Below, piece by piece: positions 1 through 8,872 of a stretch of DNA of 64,000 nt (position 1 is the stretch's first letter; each line of letters starts with the position of its first letter). Source of the stretch: Methyloligella solikamskensis (GTDB lineage Bacteria; Pseudomonadota; Alphaproteobacteria; Rhizobiales; Methyloligellaceae); NCBI RefSeq assembly GCF_042676065.1, contig NZ_JBHTJO010000002.1:248001-312000 (forward strand). The letters are read 5' to 3'. The notes under the pieces are model-generated. The model was not told where the DNA came from. It was given only the letters and a program-made list of their open reading frames with translations, and did no database searches. The translations under genes and the position numbers were made by a program.

Positions 1-179
1 TGCGCTTCCGGACCTTGGGCTGCTATCCGCTGACCGCGGCCATCGAGTCCGAGGCGGACGATCTGGAATCCGTCATCGACGAGACGCTGAGTGCCAAGTT
101 CTCCGAGCGCGCCGGCCGCCTTATCGATCACGACACGGCGGGCGCCATGGAGAAGAAGAAGCGCGAGGGATATTTCTAA
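1..179 (+). CDS. cysD: Sulfate adenylyltransferase subunit 2 (CysD), C-terminal part
   Basis: Only the last 58 codons are in the window, and the 5' end is outside. CysD is the catalytic subunit of ATP sulfurylase and makes adenosine 5'-phosphosulfate from ATP and sulfate together with CysN. The visible tail carries the family's C-terminal signature: RTLGCYPLT, then ESEADDLESVI, then a basic end (EKKKREGYF). The stop codon TAA shares one base with the ATG of cysN (TAATG), so the two genes are translationally coupled, as is usual for cysDN. The identity rests on this tail plus the cysN neighbour. Confidence 0.9.
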   Translation, partial: RFRTLGCYPLTAAIESEADDLESVIDETLSAKFSERAGRLIDHDTAGAMEKKKREGYF

Positions 180-1651
180 TGAACTTGGCTGCGCTTGTAG
201 ATCAGGATGTCGCGGCGGCAGCGCCGGCGGAGAACGCCGGCAGCATGCTGCGACTGCTTACCTGCGGCTCCGTGGACGACGGCAAGTCGACGCTGATCGG
301 CCGGCTGCTCTGGGAATCCGGCGCGGTCCCTGACGACCAGCGCGCTGCCGTGCTGGCCGCCTCCAAGGGGCGGAGCAACTTGAACGGCGAGGAGATCGAC
401 TTCTCCCTGCTGCTCGACGGGCTTCAGGCCGAGCGCGAGCAGGGCATCACCATCGACATCGCCTGGCGCTTCTTCGAAAGCCAAAGCCGCCGTTATGTCA
501 TCATCGATGCGCCTGGCCACGAGCAATACACCCGCAACATGGCGACCGGCGCATCCCATGCCGATGTCGCTATTCTGCTGATCGACGCCCGCCACGGTGC
601 CAAGCGCCAGACCCGCCGCCATGCCGCCATCTGCGATCTGGTCGGCATCCGCAAGGTGGTGCTGGCGGTCAACAAGATGGATTTGATCGATTACGACGAG
701 GCGACCTTCCGCCGGATCGAATCCGAGTTCCACGAGATGGTGAAAAGCTTTGGCTTCGAAGAGGTCCAGGCCATTCCCGTGGCGGCGCTCACCGGCGACA
801 ACGTCTCCGGCCAGTCCGCCCGCATGCCCTGGTATGACGGCCCGAGCCTGCTGGACTATCTGGAAGGGGTCGAGCCCGCCATGGAAGCGGTCGATGCGCC
901 CTTCCGCTTTCCCGTTCAGACCGTGCTGCGCCATGGCGATTTCCGAGGCTATGCTGGCACCGTCGCCTCCGGCGTGATCCGCCCCGGCGACCGGATACTC
1001 GATGCCCGCAGCGGCCTTGCGGCCCATGTGAAGCGCATCGCCACCATGGATGGCGACCGCGACGAGGCGGCCAAGGGCGATGCCGTGGCCATCGAGCTCG
1101 ACGCGGAGCTCGATATTTCCCGCGGCGCCGTGCTGTCGGAAGCCGACGACGCGCCGGTCAACGGCGATGTTGTCGAAGCCCGGATCGTGTGGGTCTCGGA
1201 AGCCCCGTTTGACCCGGAAGCCGGCTATCTGTTGCTCACCAACACCGATCAGGTCCCCGTCAGCAGCATCAGCATCTCCGCGCTGATCGATTTCGAGACC
1301 CTGCGATCGGCGCCGGCCCATGCCTGCACTGTCAACGACATTGCGGATTGCCGTATTCTGCTGGGGCGCCCGGCGGCGTTCGACCTGTTTAAGGATCTGC
1401 CCGCCACCGGCAATTTCGTGCTGGTGAGCGCCATCGACGGCGCCACTGTGGCCGGCGGTGTCATCACCTTCGCCCAATCCGGCGCTGCCACGCCTGAGAA
1501 TACCTTCGTTCTCAGCCGCGACCTCCTGGCCCGCGGGCTGTGCTCCGATCTCGGCGATTCACCATCGGATCGCGCAGAGTTCGAGAGGCGTGCGCAAGAG
1601 GCGGCAAACCTGTTACGTTCCGTCGGCGTACCGGTCATCATCGAAATTTAG
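179..1651 (+). CDS. cysN: Sulfate adenylyltransferase subunit 1 (CysN, GTPase)
   Basis: 490 aa. This is the regulatory GTPase subunit of ATP sulfurylase, which couples GTP hydrolysis to APS synthesis for sulfate assimilation in the cytoplasm. It has an elongation-factor-like G domain with P-loop GSVDDGKST (residues 30-38), G3 motif DAPGHEQY (from residue 110) and G4 motif NKMD (165-168), followed by beta-barrel domains. The length corresponds to CysN alone: there is no fused C-terminal APS kinase (CysC) domain, so APS kinase, if present, is encoded elsewhere. It starts inside the cysD stop codon and is followed after 67 nt by a TauE/SafE exporter gene on the same strand. Confidence 0.95.
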   Translation: MNLAALVDQDVAAAAPAENAGSMLRLLTCGSVDDGKSTLIGRLLWESGAVPDDQRAAVLAASKGRSNLNGEEIDFSLLLDGLQAEREQGITIDIAWRFFESQSRRYVIIDAPGHEQYTRNMATGASHADVAILLIDARHGAKRQTRRHAAICDLVGIRKVVLAVNKMDLIDYDEATFRRIESEFHEMVKSFGFEEVQAIPVAALTGDNVSGQSARMPWYDGPSLLDYLEGVEPAMEAVDAPFRFPVQTVLRHGDFRGYAGTVASGVIRPGDRILDARSGLAAHVKRIATMDGDRDEAAKGDAVAIELDAELDISRGAVLSEADDAPVNGDVVEARIVWVSEAPFDPEAGYLLLTNTDQVPVSSISISALIDFETLRSAPAHACTVNDIADCRILLGRPAAFDLFKDLPATGNFVLVSAIDGATVAGGVITFAQSGAATPENTFVLSRDLLARGLCSDLGDSPSDRAEFERRAQEAANLLRSVGVPVIIEI

Positions 1652-1718
1652 TAGACTCGGGGGCGTGAGGTAGCCGGGTTCAGATGCGGCCCGCTTCCAA
1701 GGGGAACTCGTTGCGCGA

Positions 1719-2519
1719 ATGTCGGATATGAGCTGGGTGGTGGATTTCCTGCCGCTCGTAGGAGCGGGCTGTGTCGTTGGTTTTCTGATCGGCCTGACAG
1801 GTGTCGGCGGCGGTGCGCTGATGACACCGCTGCTGATCTCCACCTTCGGTGTGAGCCCGCAGATCGCCGTGGGCACGGATCTGCTCTACGCGGCGATCAC
1901 CAAGAGTACGGCCGGCTGGCGCCACCACATCCTCGGCCACGTGGACTGGCCAATCGTCTTGCGCCTCGCCGCCGGTAGCGTCCCCGCGTCTCTGCTGATC
2001 CTTGCGTTGATGGCATTCACGCCGTTCAACACCGAGGCCCTGGCGGAATCTATTCGCGGTGCCCTCGTCTTCGTCTTGCCGGCCAGCGCCCTGGCCATCC
2101 TCGTCTATCCGCGCTTCATCAAGGGGCCGCTTTCCGGCGAGGATTTTGATGTCCCCGTGCGGACCGTGCCCACGGTCATTTTCGGTGTGATTCTGGGCGC
2201 CCTGGTCACCCTCACCTCCGTGGGCGCCGGCGCCATCGGCGTGGCCGTGCTGTCGACACTCTATCCGCTGCTGCGCGCCCGCCGCGTCGTGGGCACCGAT
2301 ATCGCCCATGCCGTCCCGCTCACGCTCGTGGGCGGGCTCGGCCATATGGGCCTCGGCCATGTGGATCTGGTCCTTATGGTGGCACTGCTGGTCGGGTCTA
2401 TCCCCGGCATGCTGCTGGGCACACGCCTCGTCGGCCTCGCCCCGGAATGGCTGCTCCGGCCGGTGCTCGCCATCGCGCTCTGCTACGCCGCCTACAGCCT
2501 CTTCACGCACGCGCACTAG
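1719..2519 (+). CDS. TauE/SafE (TSUP) family membrane exporter
   Basis: 266 aa hydrophobic protein with about eight predicted membrane segments and the glycine-rich family motif GLTGVGGGALMTPLL near the N terminus, repeated in weaker form in the second half (LTSVGAGAIGVAVL). TSUP proteins move sulfite, sulfoacetate or other sulfur-containing anions across the inner membrane. Lying 67 nt downstream of cysN on the same strand, it probably serves sulfur assimilation, for example relieving sulfite or moving sulfate. The substrate is inferred from this neighbourhood only. It ends 32 nt before the convergent gcdH gene. A second in-frame ATG lies three codons in. Confidence 0.85.
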   Translation: MSDMSWVVDFLPLVGAGCVVGFLIGLTGVGGGALMTPLLISTFGVSPQIAVGTDLLYAAITKSTAGWRHHILGHVDWPIVLRLAAGSVPASLLILALMAFTPFNTEALAESIRGALVFVLPASALAILVYPRFIKGPLSGEDFDVPVRTVPTVIFGVILGALVTLTSVGAGAIGVAVLSTLYPLLRARRVVGTDIAHAVPLTLVGGLGHMGLGHVDLVLMVALLVGSIPGMLLGTRLVGLAPEWLLRPVLAIALCYAAYSLFTHAH

Positions 2520-2551
2520 ACAAGAAGTCGGCGACCCAAAGATCCTTCCGC

Positions 2552-3787
2552 CTAGCAGAAGGCCTGCAGACCCGTGATCGCCCGGCCGAGGATCAGCGCA
2601 TGGATGTCGCTGGTACCCTCATAGGTGTTCACCGTTTCCAGATTGGCCGCATGGCGCATCACGTGGAATTCCGCCGAGATGCCGTTGCCGCCATGCATGT
2701 CTCGGGCGGCGCGCGCGATCTCCAGAGCCTTGGCGCAATTGTTGCGCTTGATCATCGAGATCGTCTCCGGCGCGAGCTGGCCGAGATCGAACAGCCGCCC
2801 GGCCTGCAGGCAGCCCTGGAGGCCGAAGGCGATCTCCGTCGTCATGTCGGCAAGCTTCTTCTGGATGAGCTGGGTGGCGGCGAGCGGCCGGCCGAACTGC
2901 CTCCGGTCCAGGGTGTACTGGCGGGCCGCCGCAAGGCAGGCTTCCGCCGCGCCCAGCGTCCCCCAGCCGATGCCGTAGCGCGCCCGGTTCAGGCAGCCGA
3001 ACGGGCCGCTGAGCCCGCTGGCCCCCTCAAGAAGGTTTTCGTCGGGCACCTCGACACCATCGAGCACGATCTCGCCCGTGATGGAGGCGCGCAAGGAGAG
3101 CTTCTCGCCGATCTTGGGGGTCGAGAAGCCTTTGGCCCCGCGCTCCACGATGAAGCCTTTGATGGCATCGTCATGGGCGGCCGATTTCGCCCAGACGATC
3201 GCGATATCGGCGATGGGCGAGTTGGTGATCCAGATCTTGTTGCCCGTCAGCCGGTAGCCGCCGTCGGTCTTCTCGGCGCGGGTCCGCATGCCGCCCGGGT
3301 CCGAGCCCGCATCGGGCTCCGTCAGGCCGAAGCAGCCGATCAACTCGCCTGTGGCAAGCTTCGGCAGATATTTCTGCCGCTGGGCCTCGTCGCCATAGGC
3401 GTAGATGGGATGCATCACCAGCGACGACTGCACGCTCATGGCGGAGCGGTAGCCGGAATCCACCCGCTCCACTTCCCGCGCCGCAAGCCCGTAGGCCACA
3501 TAGCCGAAGCCCGCGCCGCCATAGGCTTCCGGAATGGTGCAGCCCAGGAGCCCGAGCTCGCCCATCTCGCTCATGATCTCCCGGTCGAAGCGCTCTTCCA
3601 GATAGGCCGAGGTGACCCGGGGCAGGAGCTTGGCTTGCGCGTAGCGATGGGCGGTATCGCGCACCAGCCGCTCGTCCTCCGTCAGCTGGCTCTCCAGGTC
3701 GAACGGATCTTCCCAGTCGAAACGCGTCTTCATGGTCTCGACCCCAGCGCTGCCGCTGTTGGACGAAGGGTGCGGGGAAGTGGACAT
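2552..3787 (-). CDS. gcdH: Glutaryl-CoA dehydrogenase
   Basis: 411 aa FAD-dependent acyl-CoA dehydrogenase. It oxidatively decarboxylates glutaryl-CoA to crotonyl-CoA in lysine, tryptophan and glutarate breakdown. The family signatures are all present: GLTEPDAGSDPGGM (substrate/FAD loop), WITNSPIADIAIVWAK, and the C-terminal NTYEGTSDIHALILGRAITG, which closely matches characterised GcdH and contains the catalytic base Glu390. The start at 3787 has a GGAG ribosome site. An internal ATG at 3733 would give the more usual 393 aa form. It is divergent from a family III CoA-transferase gene with 168 nt between them, which suggests a shared glutarate regulon. Confidence 0.93.
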   Translation of the reverse strand: MSTSPHPSSNSGSAGVETMKTRFDWEDPFDLESQLTEDERLVRDTAHRYAQAKLLPRVTSAYLEERFDREIMSEMGELGLLGCTIPEAYGGAGFGYVAYGLAAREVERVDSGYRSAMSVQSSLVMHPIYAYGDEAQRQKYLPKLATGELIGCFGLTEPDAGSDPGGMRTRAEKTDGGYRLTGNKIWITNSPIADIAIVWAKSAAHDDAIKGFIVERGAKGFSTPKIGEKLSLRASITGEIVLDGVEVPDENLLEGASGLSGPFGCLNRARYGIGWGTLGAAEACLAAARQYTLDRRQFGRPLAATQLIQKKLADMTTEIAFGLQGCLQAGRLFDLGQLAPETISMIKRNNCAKALEIARAARDMHGGNGISAEFHVMRHAANLETVNTYEGTSDIHALILGRAITGLQAFC

Positions 3788-3955
3788 GTCGGCTCCATGG
3801 CATCGGATTTCGGGTGGCAGCGCCGGCTCGCATGAGAAGTCTCCGCGGCGACGCGCCTTCCCATAAGGATATAGAACAGGGCCGTCTTGCGCGGAAGGCC
3901 GAACTGTGGAAGCGCTAGCCCCCGTTCGATCGAAAGAGAAACTGCGAGGAATATC

Positions 3956-5122
3956 ATGCGCCCCCTTGAAGGAGTGAAAGTGTTGGAGCTGGCGCGGATC
4001 CTTGCCGGTCCCTGGATGGGCCAGCTCCTCGCCGATCTCGGTGCCGACGTGGTGAAGGTCGAGAGCCCGGCAGGCGACGATACCCGCGGCTGGGGGCCGC
4101 CCTTCGTGCCGGCGGAAGACGGTGGCGATCTCTCCGCCGCTTACTTCCATGCCGCCAATCGCGGCAAGCGCTCCATCACCGTGGATTTCCGTGAAGAGGA
4201 AGGCCAGGCCGAGATCCGCCGTCTCGCCGCGAAGGCCGACATCCTCATCGAGAACTTCAAGGTCGGCGGACTTGCGAAATACGGTCTCGATGCGGAGAGC
4301 CTGCGCGCCCTCAATCCGAAGCTGATCTATTGTTCCGTCACGGGCTTCGGCCAGACCGGACCGGATGCAGCCCGCGGCGGCTACGACTTTCTCATCCAGG
4401 GCATGGGCGGGATCATGAGCCTGACTGGCGAGCCGGAGGGCGAGCCCATGAAGTCGGGTGTCGCCTTCGCCGATATCTTCACTGGACTTTACGCGTCGAC
4501 CGCGGCTCTTGCCGCGCTCCGGCGGCGCGACGAGACGGGGGAGGGCGCCACCATCGACATGTCGCTCCTCGATTGCCAGGTGGCGGTGCTGGCCAACCAG
4601 GCCATGAACTATTTCATCGACGGCGCTCCGCCGGCCCGCCTCGGCAACGCCCATCCCAACATCGTGCCCTACCAGGCCTTCGCCGTCTCAGACGGTCACG
4701 TGATCGTGGCGGTCGGCAATGACGGCCAGTTCAAGCGGTTCTGCGCGGTGATCGGCGCGCCGGAGCTCGCCGACGATCCAGACTTCGCCACCAATCGCGC
4801 CCGGGTCGACAATCGCGAAACCCTCGTGCCGCGGCTCGCCGCGCTCCTGCGCGGGTTCTCAAAGCAGGACCTGCTCGACAAGCTTCAGGCCGAAGGCGTG
4901 CCCGCCGGCCCCATCAACGATCTGGAAGAGGTGTTTGCCGAGCCCCAGGTCGCCCACCGCAAGCTTCGGATCGATCTGGCGGACGAGACGGCAAAAGGCG
5001 GGACGATCCCGGGCTTGCGCTCCCCGATCCTGATCGACGGCGAGCCCATGGCGGCCGACCGCCCATCGCCGAAGCTCGGGGCCGACGACGACACGTTCCG
5101 GAACGGCAAGCTATGGGAGTAG
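3956..5122 (+). CDS. Family III CoA-transferase (CaiB/BaiF), probable succinyl-CoA:glutarate CoA-transferase
   Basis: 388 aa. Enzymes of this family move CoA between acyl-CoA and a free acid. The sequence opens with the family signature (PLEGVKVLELARILAGPW, then LADLGADVVKVE) and carries the likely catalytic aspartate Asp173 in GVAFADIFTGLYA, followed by a TIDMSLLD segment. The start at 3956 is preceded by a GAGGA ribosome site; an upstream in-frame ATG at 3887 lacks one. The head-to-head arrangement with gcdH points to glutarate as the acceptor acid, as in the SUGCT branch of the family. The substrate is inferred from context, not read from residues. Confidence 0.88.
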   Translation: MRPLEGVKVLELARILAGPWMGQLLADLGADVVKVESPAGDDTRGWGPPFVPAEDGGDLSAAYFHAANRGKRSITVDFREEEGQAEIRRLAAKADILIENFKVGGLAKYGLDAESLRALNPKLIYCSVTGFGQTGPDAARGGYDFLIQGMGGIMSLTGEPEGEPMKSGVAFADIFTGLYASTAALAALRRRDETGEGATIDMSLLDCQVAVLANQAMNYFIDGAPPARLGNAHPNIVPYQAFAVSDGHVIVAVGNDGQFKRFCAVIGAPELADDPDFATNRARVDNRETLVPRLAALLRGFSKQDLLDKLQAEGVPAGPINDLEEVFAEPQVAHRKLRIDLADETAKGGTIPGLRSPILIDGEPMAADRPSPKLGADDDTFRNGKLWE

Positions 5123-5161
5123 CCGCGCGCGAAAATTGATCGGAAGATTTTTAGGAAAGCC

Positions 5162-5236
5162 TGGTGCCGCCGGAGTGGATTGAACACTCGACCTCGTCAT
5201 TACCAATGACGCGCTCTACCACTGAGCTACGGCGGC
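5162..5236 (-). tRNA. tRNA-Thr (anticodon GGT)
   Basis: A 75-nt cloverleaf with encoded CCA. The acceptor stem GCCGCCG pairs with CGGCGGC, the discriminator base is A, the D-arm begins GTAGCTCAGTGGTAGAGC, and the anticodon stem CGTCA/TGACG encloses loop TTGGTAA with anticodon GGT. The T-arm contains GTTCAATCC. It lies between the CoA-transferase gene and the small gene preceding murA. Confidence 0.97.
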
Positions 5237-5374
5237 GATTAGGCTAGGACGTTTCGCGCGGGCTGCTGTCTGGAGTGTCAGCAAGTGGCGAAAGCGGCGC
5301 GAAACTGCCATAGGGAGCGGACGCACGCAAGCGCGGGCTCGCAGCATTTCCGGGATTGAGAGGCGAAAGAGCAA

Positions 5375-5557
5375 ATGTCCGGGGCAGAAGGCTCAAAGCC
5401 AGGCAAATCGGGGGCGAAAAAGACGGACGACCGGGCGGAGCGTCTGGCTGCCGAGCTGCGCGCCAATCTGGCCCGGCGCAAGGCCCAGAAGAAGGCTCAG
5501 GAAAAGGCCCGCCAGGAGCCCGATTCGCCGGAAAACGGCCAACAATCCGATCGATAA
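5375..5557 (+). CDS. Small basic hypothetical protein upstream of murA
   Basis: 60 aa, highly charged and without hydrophobic segments. The central part (RAERLAAELRANLARRKAQKK) is predicted helical and lysine/arginine-rich. Small proteins of this kind directly upstream of murA are common in alphaproteobacteria, which supports it being a real gene. A GAGGCGAAAGAG stretch precedes the ATG. It starts 138 nt after tRNA-Thr and ends 155 nt before murA. No function is recognised. The basic helix could bind RNA or DNA, but this is speculation. Confidence 0.65.
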   Translation: MSGAEGSKPGKSGAKKTDDRAERLAAELRANLARRKAQKKAQEKARQEPDSPENGQQSDR

Positions 5558-5712
5558 TCCGGCTCAACTCCGTCCATGCTGCGCCTTTTTGCGATAGCGG
5601 CTAAGCTTGCAGGCGCATGCACGGAGGGATAAACGGGACAATTGACTTGGAACGCCGGTCGAGGCGGGCGCGCTTGAGCCGCCACCTCTCGATTGGGCGT
5701 TGAGGGACACGA

Positions 5713-7002
5713 ATGGACCGCATCCGAATCGTTGGGGGCAATCCTCTCATCGGCAGCATTCCGATCTCGGGCGCCAAGAACGCGGCGCTTCCGCTGATGA
5801 TCGCGAGCCTGCTGACGTCTGAAACGCTTACCCTGAAGAACGTGCCGCATCTGGCCGACGTGGCCCAGCTCGCCCGTATCCTCGGCAATCACGGCGTCGA
5901 CCTCACGGTGGTCGGCAAGCGCCTCGGCGACAATGGCGATCACGGCCAGACCTATCGTCTGCGGGCGGCCGAGATCGTCGACACCACGGCGCCTTACGAG
6001 CTGGTCTCGCGCATGCGGGCGAGCTTCTGGGTGCTGGGGCCGCTGATCGCTCGGATGCACAAGGCCAAGGTCTCGCTGCCCGGCGGCTGCGCCATCGGCA
6101 CGCGTCCCGTGGATCTCCATCTCCAGGCGCTTGAGGCGCTGGGCGCCGAGATCGAGCTGGACGGTGGCTATGTGCTGGCAAGCGCCCCCGGCGGCCTGAA
6201 AGGCGCTCATATCGCCTTCCCGAAGGTCTCCGTCGGCGCCACCCACAACACTTTGATGGCCGCGACCCTGGCCAAGGGTGAGACCCTGATCGAGAACGCC
6301 GCCCGGGAACCGGAGATCGGCGATCTCGCCGACTGCCTCAACAAGATGGGCGCCAAGATCGAAGGCATCGGCTCTTCCACGCTCCACATCCAGGGCGTCG
6401 ACGAGCTGCATGGCGCCGAGCACGCCGTGCTGCCCGACCGTATCGAGACTGGCACCTACGCCATGGCCGTGGCGGCCACCGGCGGCGATGTGGTGCTGGA
6501 AGGCGCGCGGCCCGAGCTGTGGCAGAGCGCCCTGGAGCTGCTGCGCAACAGCGGCGTCGAGATCGAGGAGCGCGAGAACGCCATCCGCGTCGCCCGCAAC
6601 GGCAGCGGCGTTGGCCCATCCTCCGTAGAGACCGAGCCCTTCCCAGGCTTCCCGACCGATCTCCAGGCCCAGCTTCTCGCTCTGATGTCCCTCGCGGACG
6701 GCACGTCCACCGTGCGGGAGACCATTTTCGAGAACCGCTTCATGCATGTGCAGGAACTGGCCCGCCTCGGCGCCCATATCGATCTAAAAGGCGATACGGC
6801 CGTGGTGACCGGCGTGAAGTCCCTACGCGGCGCCCAGGTCATGGCCACCGACCTCAGGGCGTCTGTGTCCCTGGTGATCGCGGGGCTCGCCGCCGAAGGG
6901 GAGACCGTGATCAACCGGGTCTATCACCTGGACCGCGGTTTCGAGCGCATCGAAGAGAAGCTCGGCCAATGCGGCGCGGAGATCGAGCGGCTCAGCAGCT
7001 GA
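5713..7002 (+). CDS. murA: UDP-N-acetylglucosamine 1-carboxyvinyltransferase (MurA)
   Basis: 429 aa, the usual family length. It transfers enolpyruvate from PEP to UDP-GlcNAc, the first committed step of peptidoglycan synthesis in the cytoplasm, and is the fosfomycin target. The N terminus IPISGAKNAALPLM holds the conserved Lys/Asn pair. The fosfomycin-reactive catalytic cysteine is present (Cys126 in LPGGCAIGTRPVDLH), so the enzyme is of the sensitive type. The start has a GAGGGACACGA ribosome site. It opens the conserved alphaproteobacterial block murA - DUF2948 - hisD - UPF0262. Confidence 0.97.
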   Translation: MDRIRIVGGNPLIGSIPISGAKNAALPLMIASLLTSETLTLKNVPHLADVAQLARILGNHGVDLTVVGKRLGDNGDHGQTYRLRAAEIVDTTAPYELVSRMRASFWVLGPLIARMHKAKVSLPGGCAIGTRPVDLHLQALEALGAEIELDGGYVLASAPGGLKGAHIAFPKVSVGATHNTLMAATLAKGETLIENAAREPEIGDLADCLNKMGAKIEGIGSSTLHIQGVDELHGAEHAVLPDRIETGTYAMAVAATGGDVVLEGARPELWQSALELLRNSGVEIEERENAIRVARNGSGVGPSSVETEPFPGFPTDLQAQLLALMSLADGTSTVRETIFENRFMHVQELARLGAHIDLKGDTAVVTGVKSLRGAQVMATDLRASVSLVIAGLAAEGETVINRVYHLDRGFERIEEKLGQCGAEIERLSS

Positions 7003-7109
7003 TCCGGCGTGGCTAAGCGGCACGCTTTCATTCTCCCGCAGCTTTGCTAGAACGGCACGCGGTAAAAAGGCGACCGACACAAAGGCGACCAGAAGAGAAT
7101 TTCGCGCCA

Positions 7110-7565
7110 ATGACCCCATTGAAGCTGCTCGCCCTCGACGATGACGATCTGGAAGTCATCTCCCTGCATCTGCAGGACGCCGTGATGCGCGTCGGCGATC
7201 TGGCCTATCTGCCGTCCCAGAACCGCTTTGCCGCCGTGCTGAACCGGTTCGACTGGGTGGCTGCGGTGCAGAGCAGGGCCAAGACCCGGCGCCGGCGACG
7301 CGCCGCCCTTCGTTTCGACCGGGTGTTCAACGCCAAGCTGAAGGGCTTCCGGCCCGATCAGCCCGACGAGGTGCTCTCGCTCTTGGCGATACAGTTCACG
7401 CCCGAGGACGGGCCGAGCGGCACCATCGATCTCACCTTTTCGGGCAACAAATCCATCCGGCTCGAGGCGGAATGCATCGAAGCGGAGCTGAGGGACCTGG
7501 GCCCCGTCTGGCAGACCAAGAGCCAGCCACGCCACCCGGATTCCGAGCCTGAGGCGGAGATGTAG
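7110..7565 (+). CDS. DUF2948 family protein
   Basis: 151 aa. It begins with the family signature LKLLALDDDDLEVISLHLQDAV and continues with the characteristic RFAAVLNRFDWV segment. It is soluble, with no signal peptide or membrane segment. DUF2948 proteins occur almost only in alphaproteobacteria and sit, as here, between murA and hisD; no biochemical function is established. The start at 7110 was chosen because it begins the conserved region; an upstream in-frame ATG at 7044 adds 22 basic residues without family similarity. Its stop is 2 nt before hisD, so it is probably cotranscribed. Confidence 0.9.
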   Translation: MTPLKLLALDDDDLEVISLHLQDAVMRVGDLAYLPSQNRFAAVLNRFDWVAAVQSRAKTRRRRRAALRFDRVFNAKLKGFRPDQPDEVLSLLAIQFTPEDGPSGTIDLTFSGNKSIRLEAECIEAELRDLGPVWQTKSQPRHPDSEPEAEM

Positions 7566-7567
7566 CC

Positions 7568-8872
7568 ATGGCCGTCTGGCTCTCCACCGCGGCGGCGGAT
7601 TTCGATGCCCGCTTCAAGGATCTGCTCGCCACAAAACGCGAATCCTCTGCTGACGTGAACGACGCGGTCGCCAAGATCATCGCTCAGGTGCGCGAGGAAG
7701 GTGACGCGGCCCTGATCGCGCTCTCCAAGCGTTTCGACCGGGTCGATCTCGGCGAGAAGGGCCTGCGGGTCACCGAGGACGAGATCGCCGCGGCGCGGAA
7801 AGAATGCGATCCGGCGACCCTGGACGCTCTCAAGCTCGCCCATGACCGCATCGCCTCCCATCACGCGCGCCAGCGCCCCCAGGACGACAGCTACACCGAC
7901 GATCTCGGCGTCGAGCTCGGCAGCCGCTGGACGGCCGTCGAATCCGCCGGTCTCTACGTGCCGGGCGGCACGGCGAGCTATCCGAGCTCGGTTCTGATGA
8001 ACGCTGTCCCGGCTAAGGTCGCCGGCGTTGAGCGCATCGTCATGGTGGTGCCCACCCCTGACGGCGCCCTGAACCCGCTGGTGCTGGCCGCGGCCGAGCT
8101 TGCCGGCGTCTCGGAGATCTATCGCATCGGTGGGGCCCATGCGGTCGCAGCCCTCGCCTATGGCACGGAGACGATCGCGCCGGTGGTGAAGATCGTCGGC
8201 CCCGGCAACGCTTATGTCGCCGCCGCCAAGCGTCAGGTCTTCGGTACCGTCGGCATCGATATGGTGGCCGGACCGTCGGAAATCGTGGTGATCGCCGATG
8301 GCGAGAACGATCCCGCTTGGGTGGCGGCCGATCTTCTAGCCCAGGCCGAGCACGATACGGCGGCCCAATCCATTCTGATCACCGACGACGAAGCCTTCGC
8401 CAAGGACGTGAGCGATGCGGTGGAGCATCAGCTGAACGACCTGCCGCGCAAGGACACGGCGGAAGCGAGCTGGAAGGATTTCGGCGCCATCATTCTGGTG
8501 GACGATCTGGCCGAAGCGCCTGCCCTGGTAGACCGTCTGGCGCCGGAGCATCTGGAGATCGCGACCTCCGACCCGGAAGAGCTTTCAGCCAAGATCCGCA
8601 ATGCCGGCGCCATCTTCCTCGGCCGCTACACGCCTGAGGTGATCGGCGATTATGTCGGCGGCTCCAACCACGTGCTGCCGACGGCGCGCAGTGCGCGCTT
8701 CGCATCGGGCCTTGGCGTGCTCGACTTCATGAAGCGCACCTCGCTCCTGAAGATGAATTCGGATTCGCTCGCCAAGCTCGGCCCCGCCGCCGTGACGCTC
8801 GCCCAGGCTGAAGGCCTGGACGCCCACGGCTATTCGGTCTCCATCCGCGGCAATGCCGGAGGCGGACGATGA
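7568..8872 (+). CDS. hisD: Histidinol dehydrogenase
   Basis: 434 aa. It carries out the last two steps of histidine synthesis, oxidising L-histidinol to L-histidine with two NAD+ and a bound zinc. Diagnostic segments are VPGGTASYPSSVLM, the long family signature around GPGNAYVAAAKRQVFG and VAGPSEIVVIAD, QAEHDTAAQS and the C-terminal GGSNHVLPT. Length and motifs are complete. As in many alphaproteobacteria, hisD is not in a large his operon but between DUF2948 and UPF0262 genes. Its TGA overlaps the ATG of the next gene by 4 nt. Confidence 0.97.
   Translation: MAVWLSTAAADFDARFKDLLATKRESSADVNDAVAKIIAQVREEGDAALIALSKRFDRVDLGEKGLRVTEDEIAAARKECDPATLDALKLAHDRIASHHARQRPQDDSYTDDLGVELGSRWTAVESAGLYVPGGTASYPSSVLMNAVPAKVAGVERIVMVVPTPDGALNPLVLAAAELAGVSEIYRIGGAHAVAALAYGTETIAPVVKIVGPGNAYVAAAKRQVFGTVGIDMVAGPSEIVVIADGENDPAWVAADLLAQAEHDTAAQSILITDDEAFAKDVSDAVEHQLNDLPRKDTAEASWKDFGAIILVDDLAEAPALVDRLAPEHLEIATSDPEELSAKIRNAGAIFLGRYTPEVIGDYVGGSNHVLPTARSARFASGLGVLDFMKRTSLLKMNSDSLAKLGPAAVTLAQAEGLDAHGYSVSIRGNAGGGR

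Noticed and set aside
176..1477. 433-codon open frame on the minus strand
   Set aside because: It is the antisense shadow of cysN, with no family signature and an unlikely amino-acid composition.
2447..3835. 462-codon open frame on the plus strand
   Set aside because: It is antisense to gcdH, whose minus-strand frame contains all acyl-CoA dehydrogenase motifs.
5278..5567. Minus-strand open frames between tRNA-Thr and murA
   Set aside because: They are Pro/Ser/Arg-rich shadows of the small gene upstream of murA, which has the better start and the conserved position.
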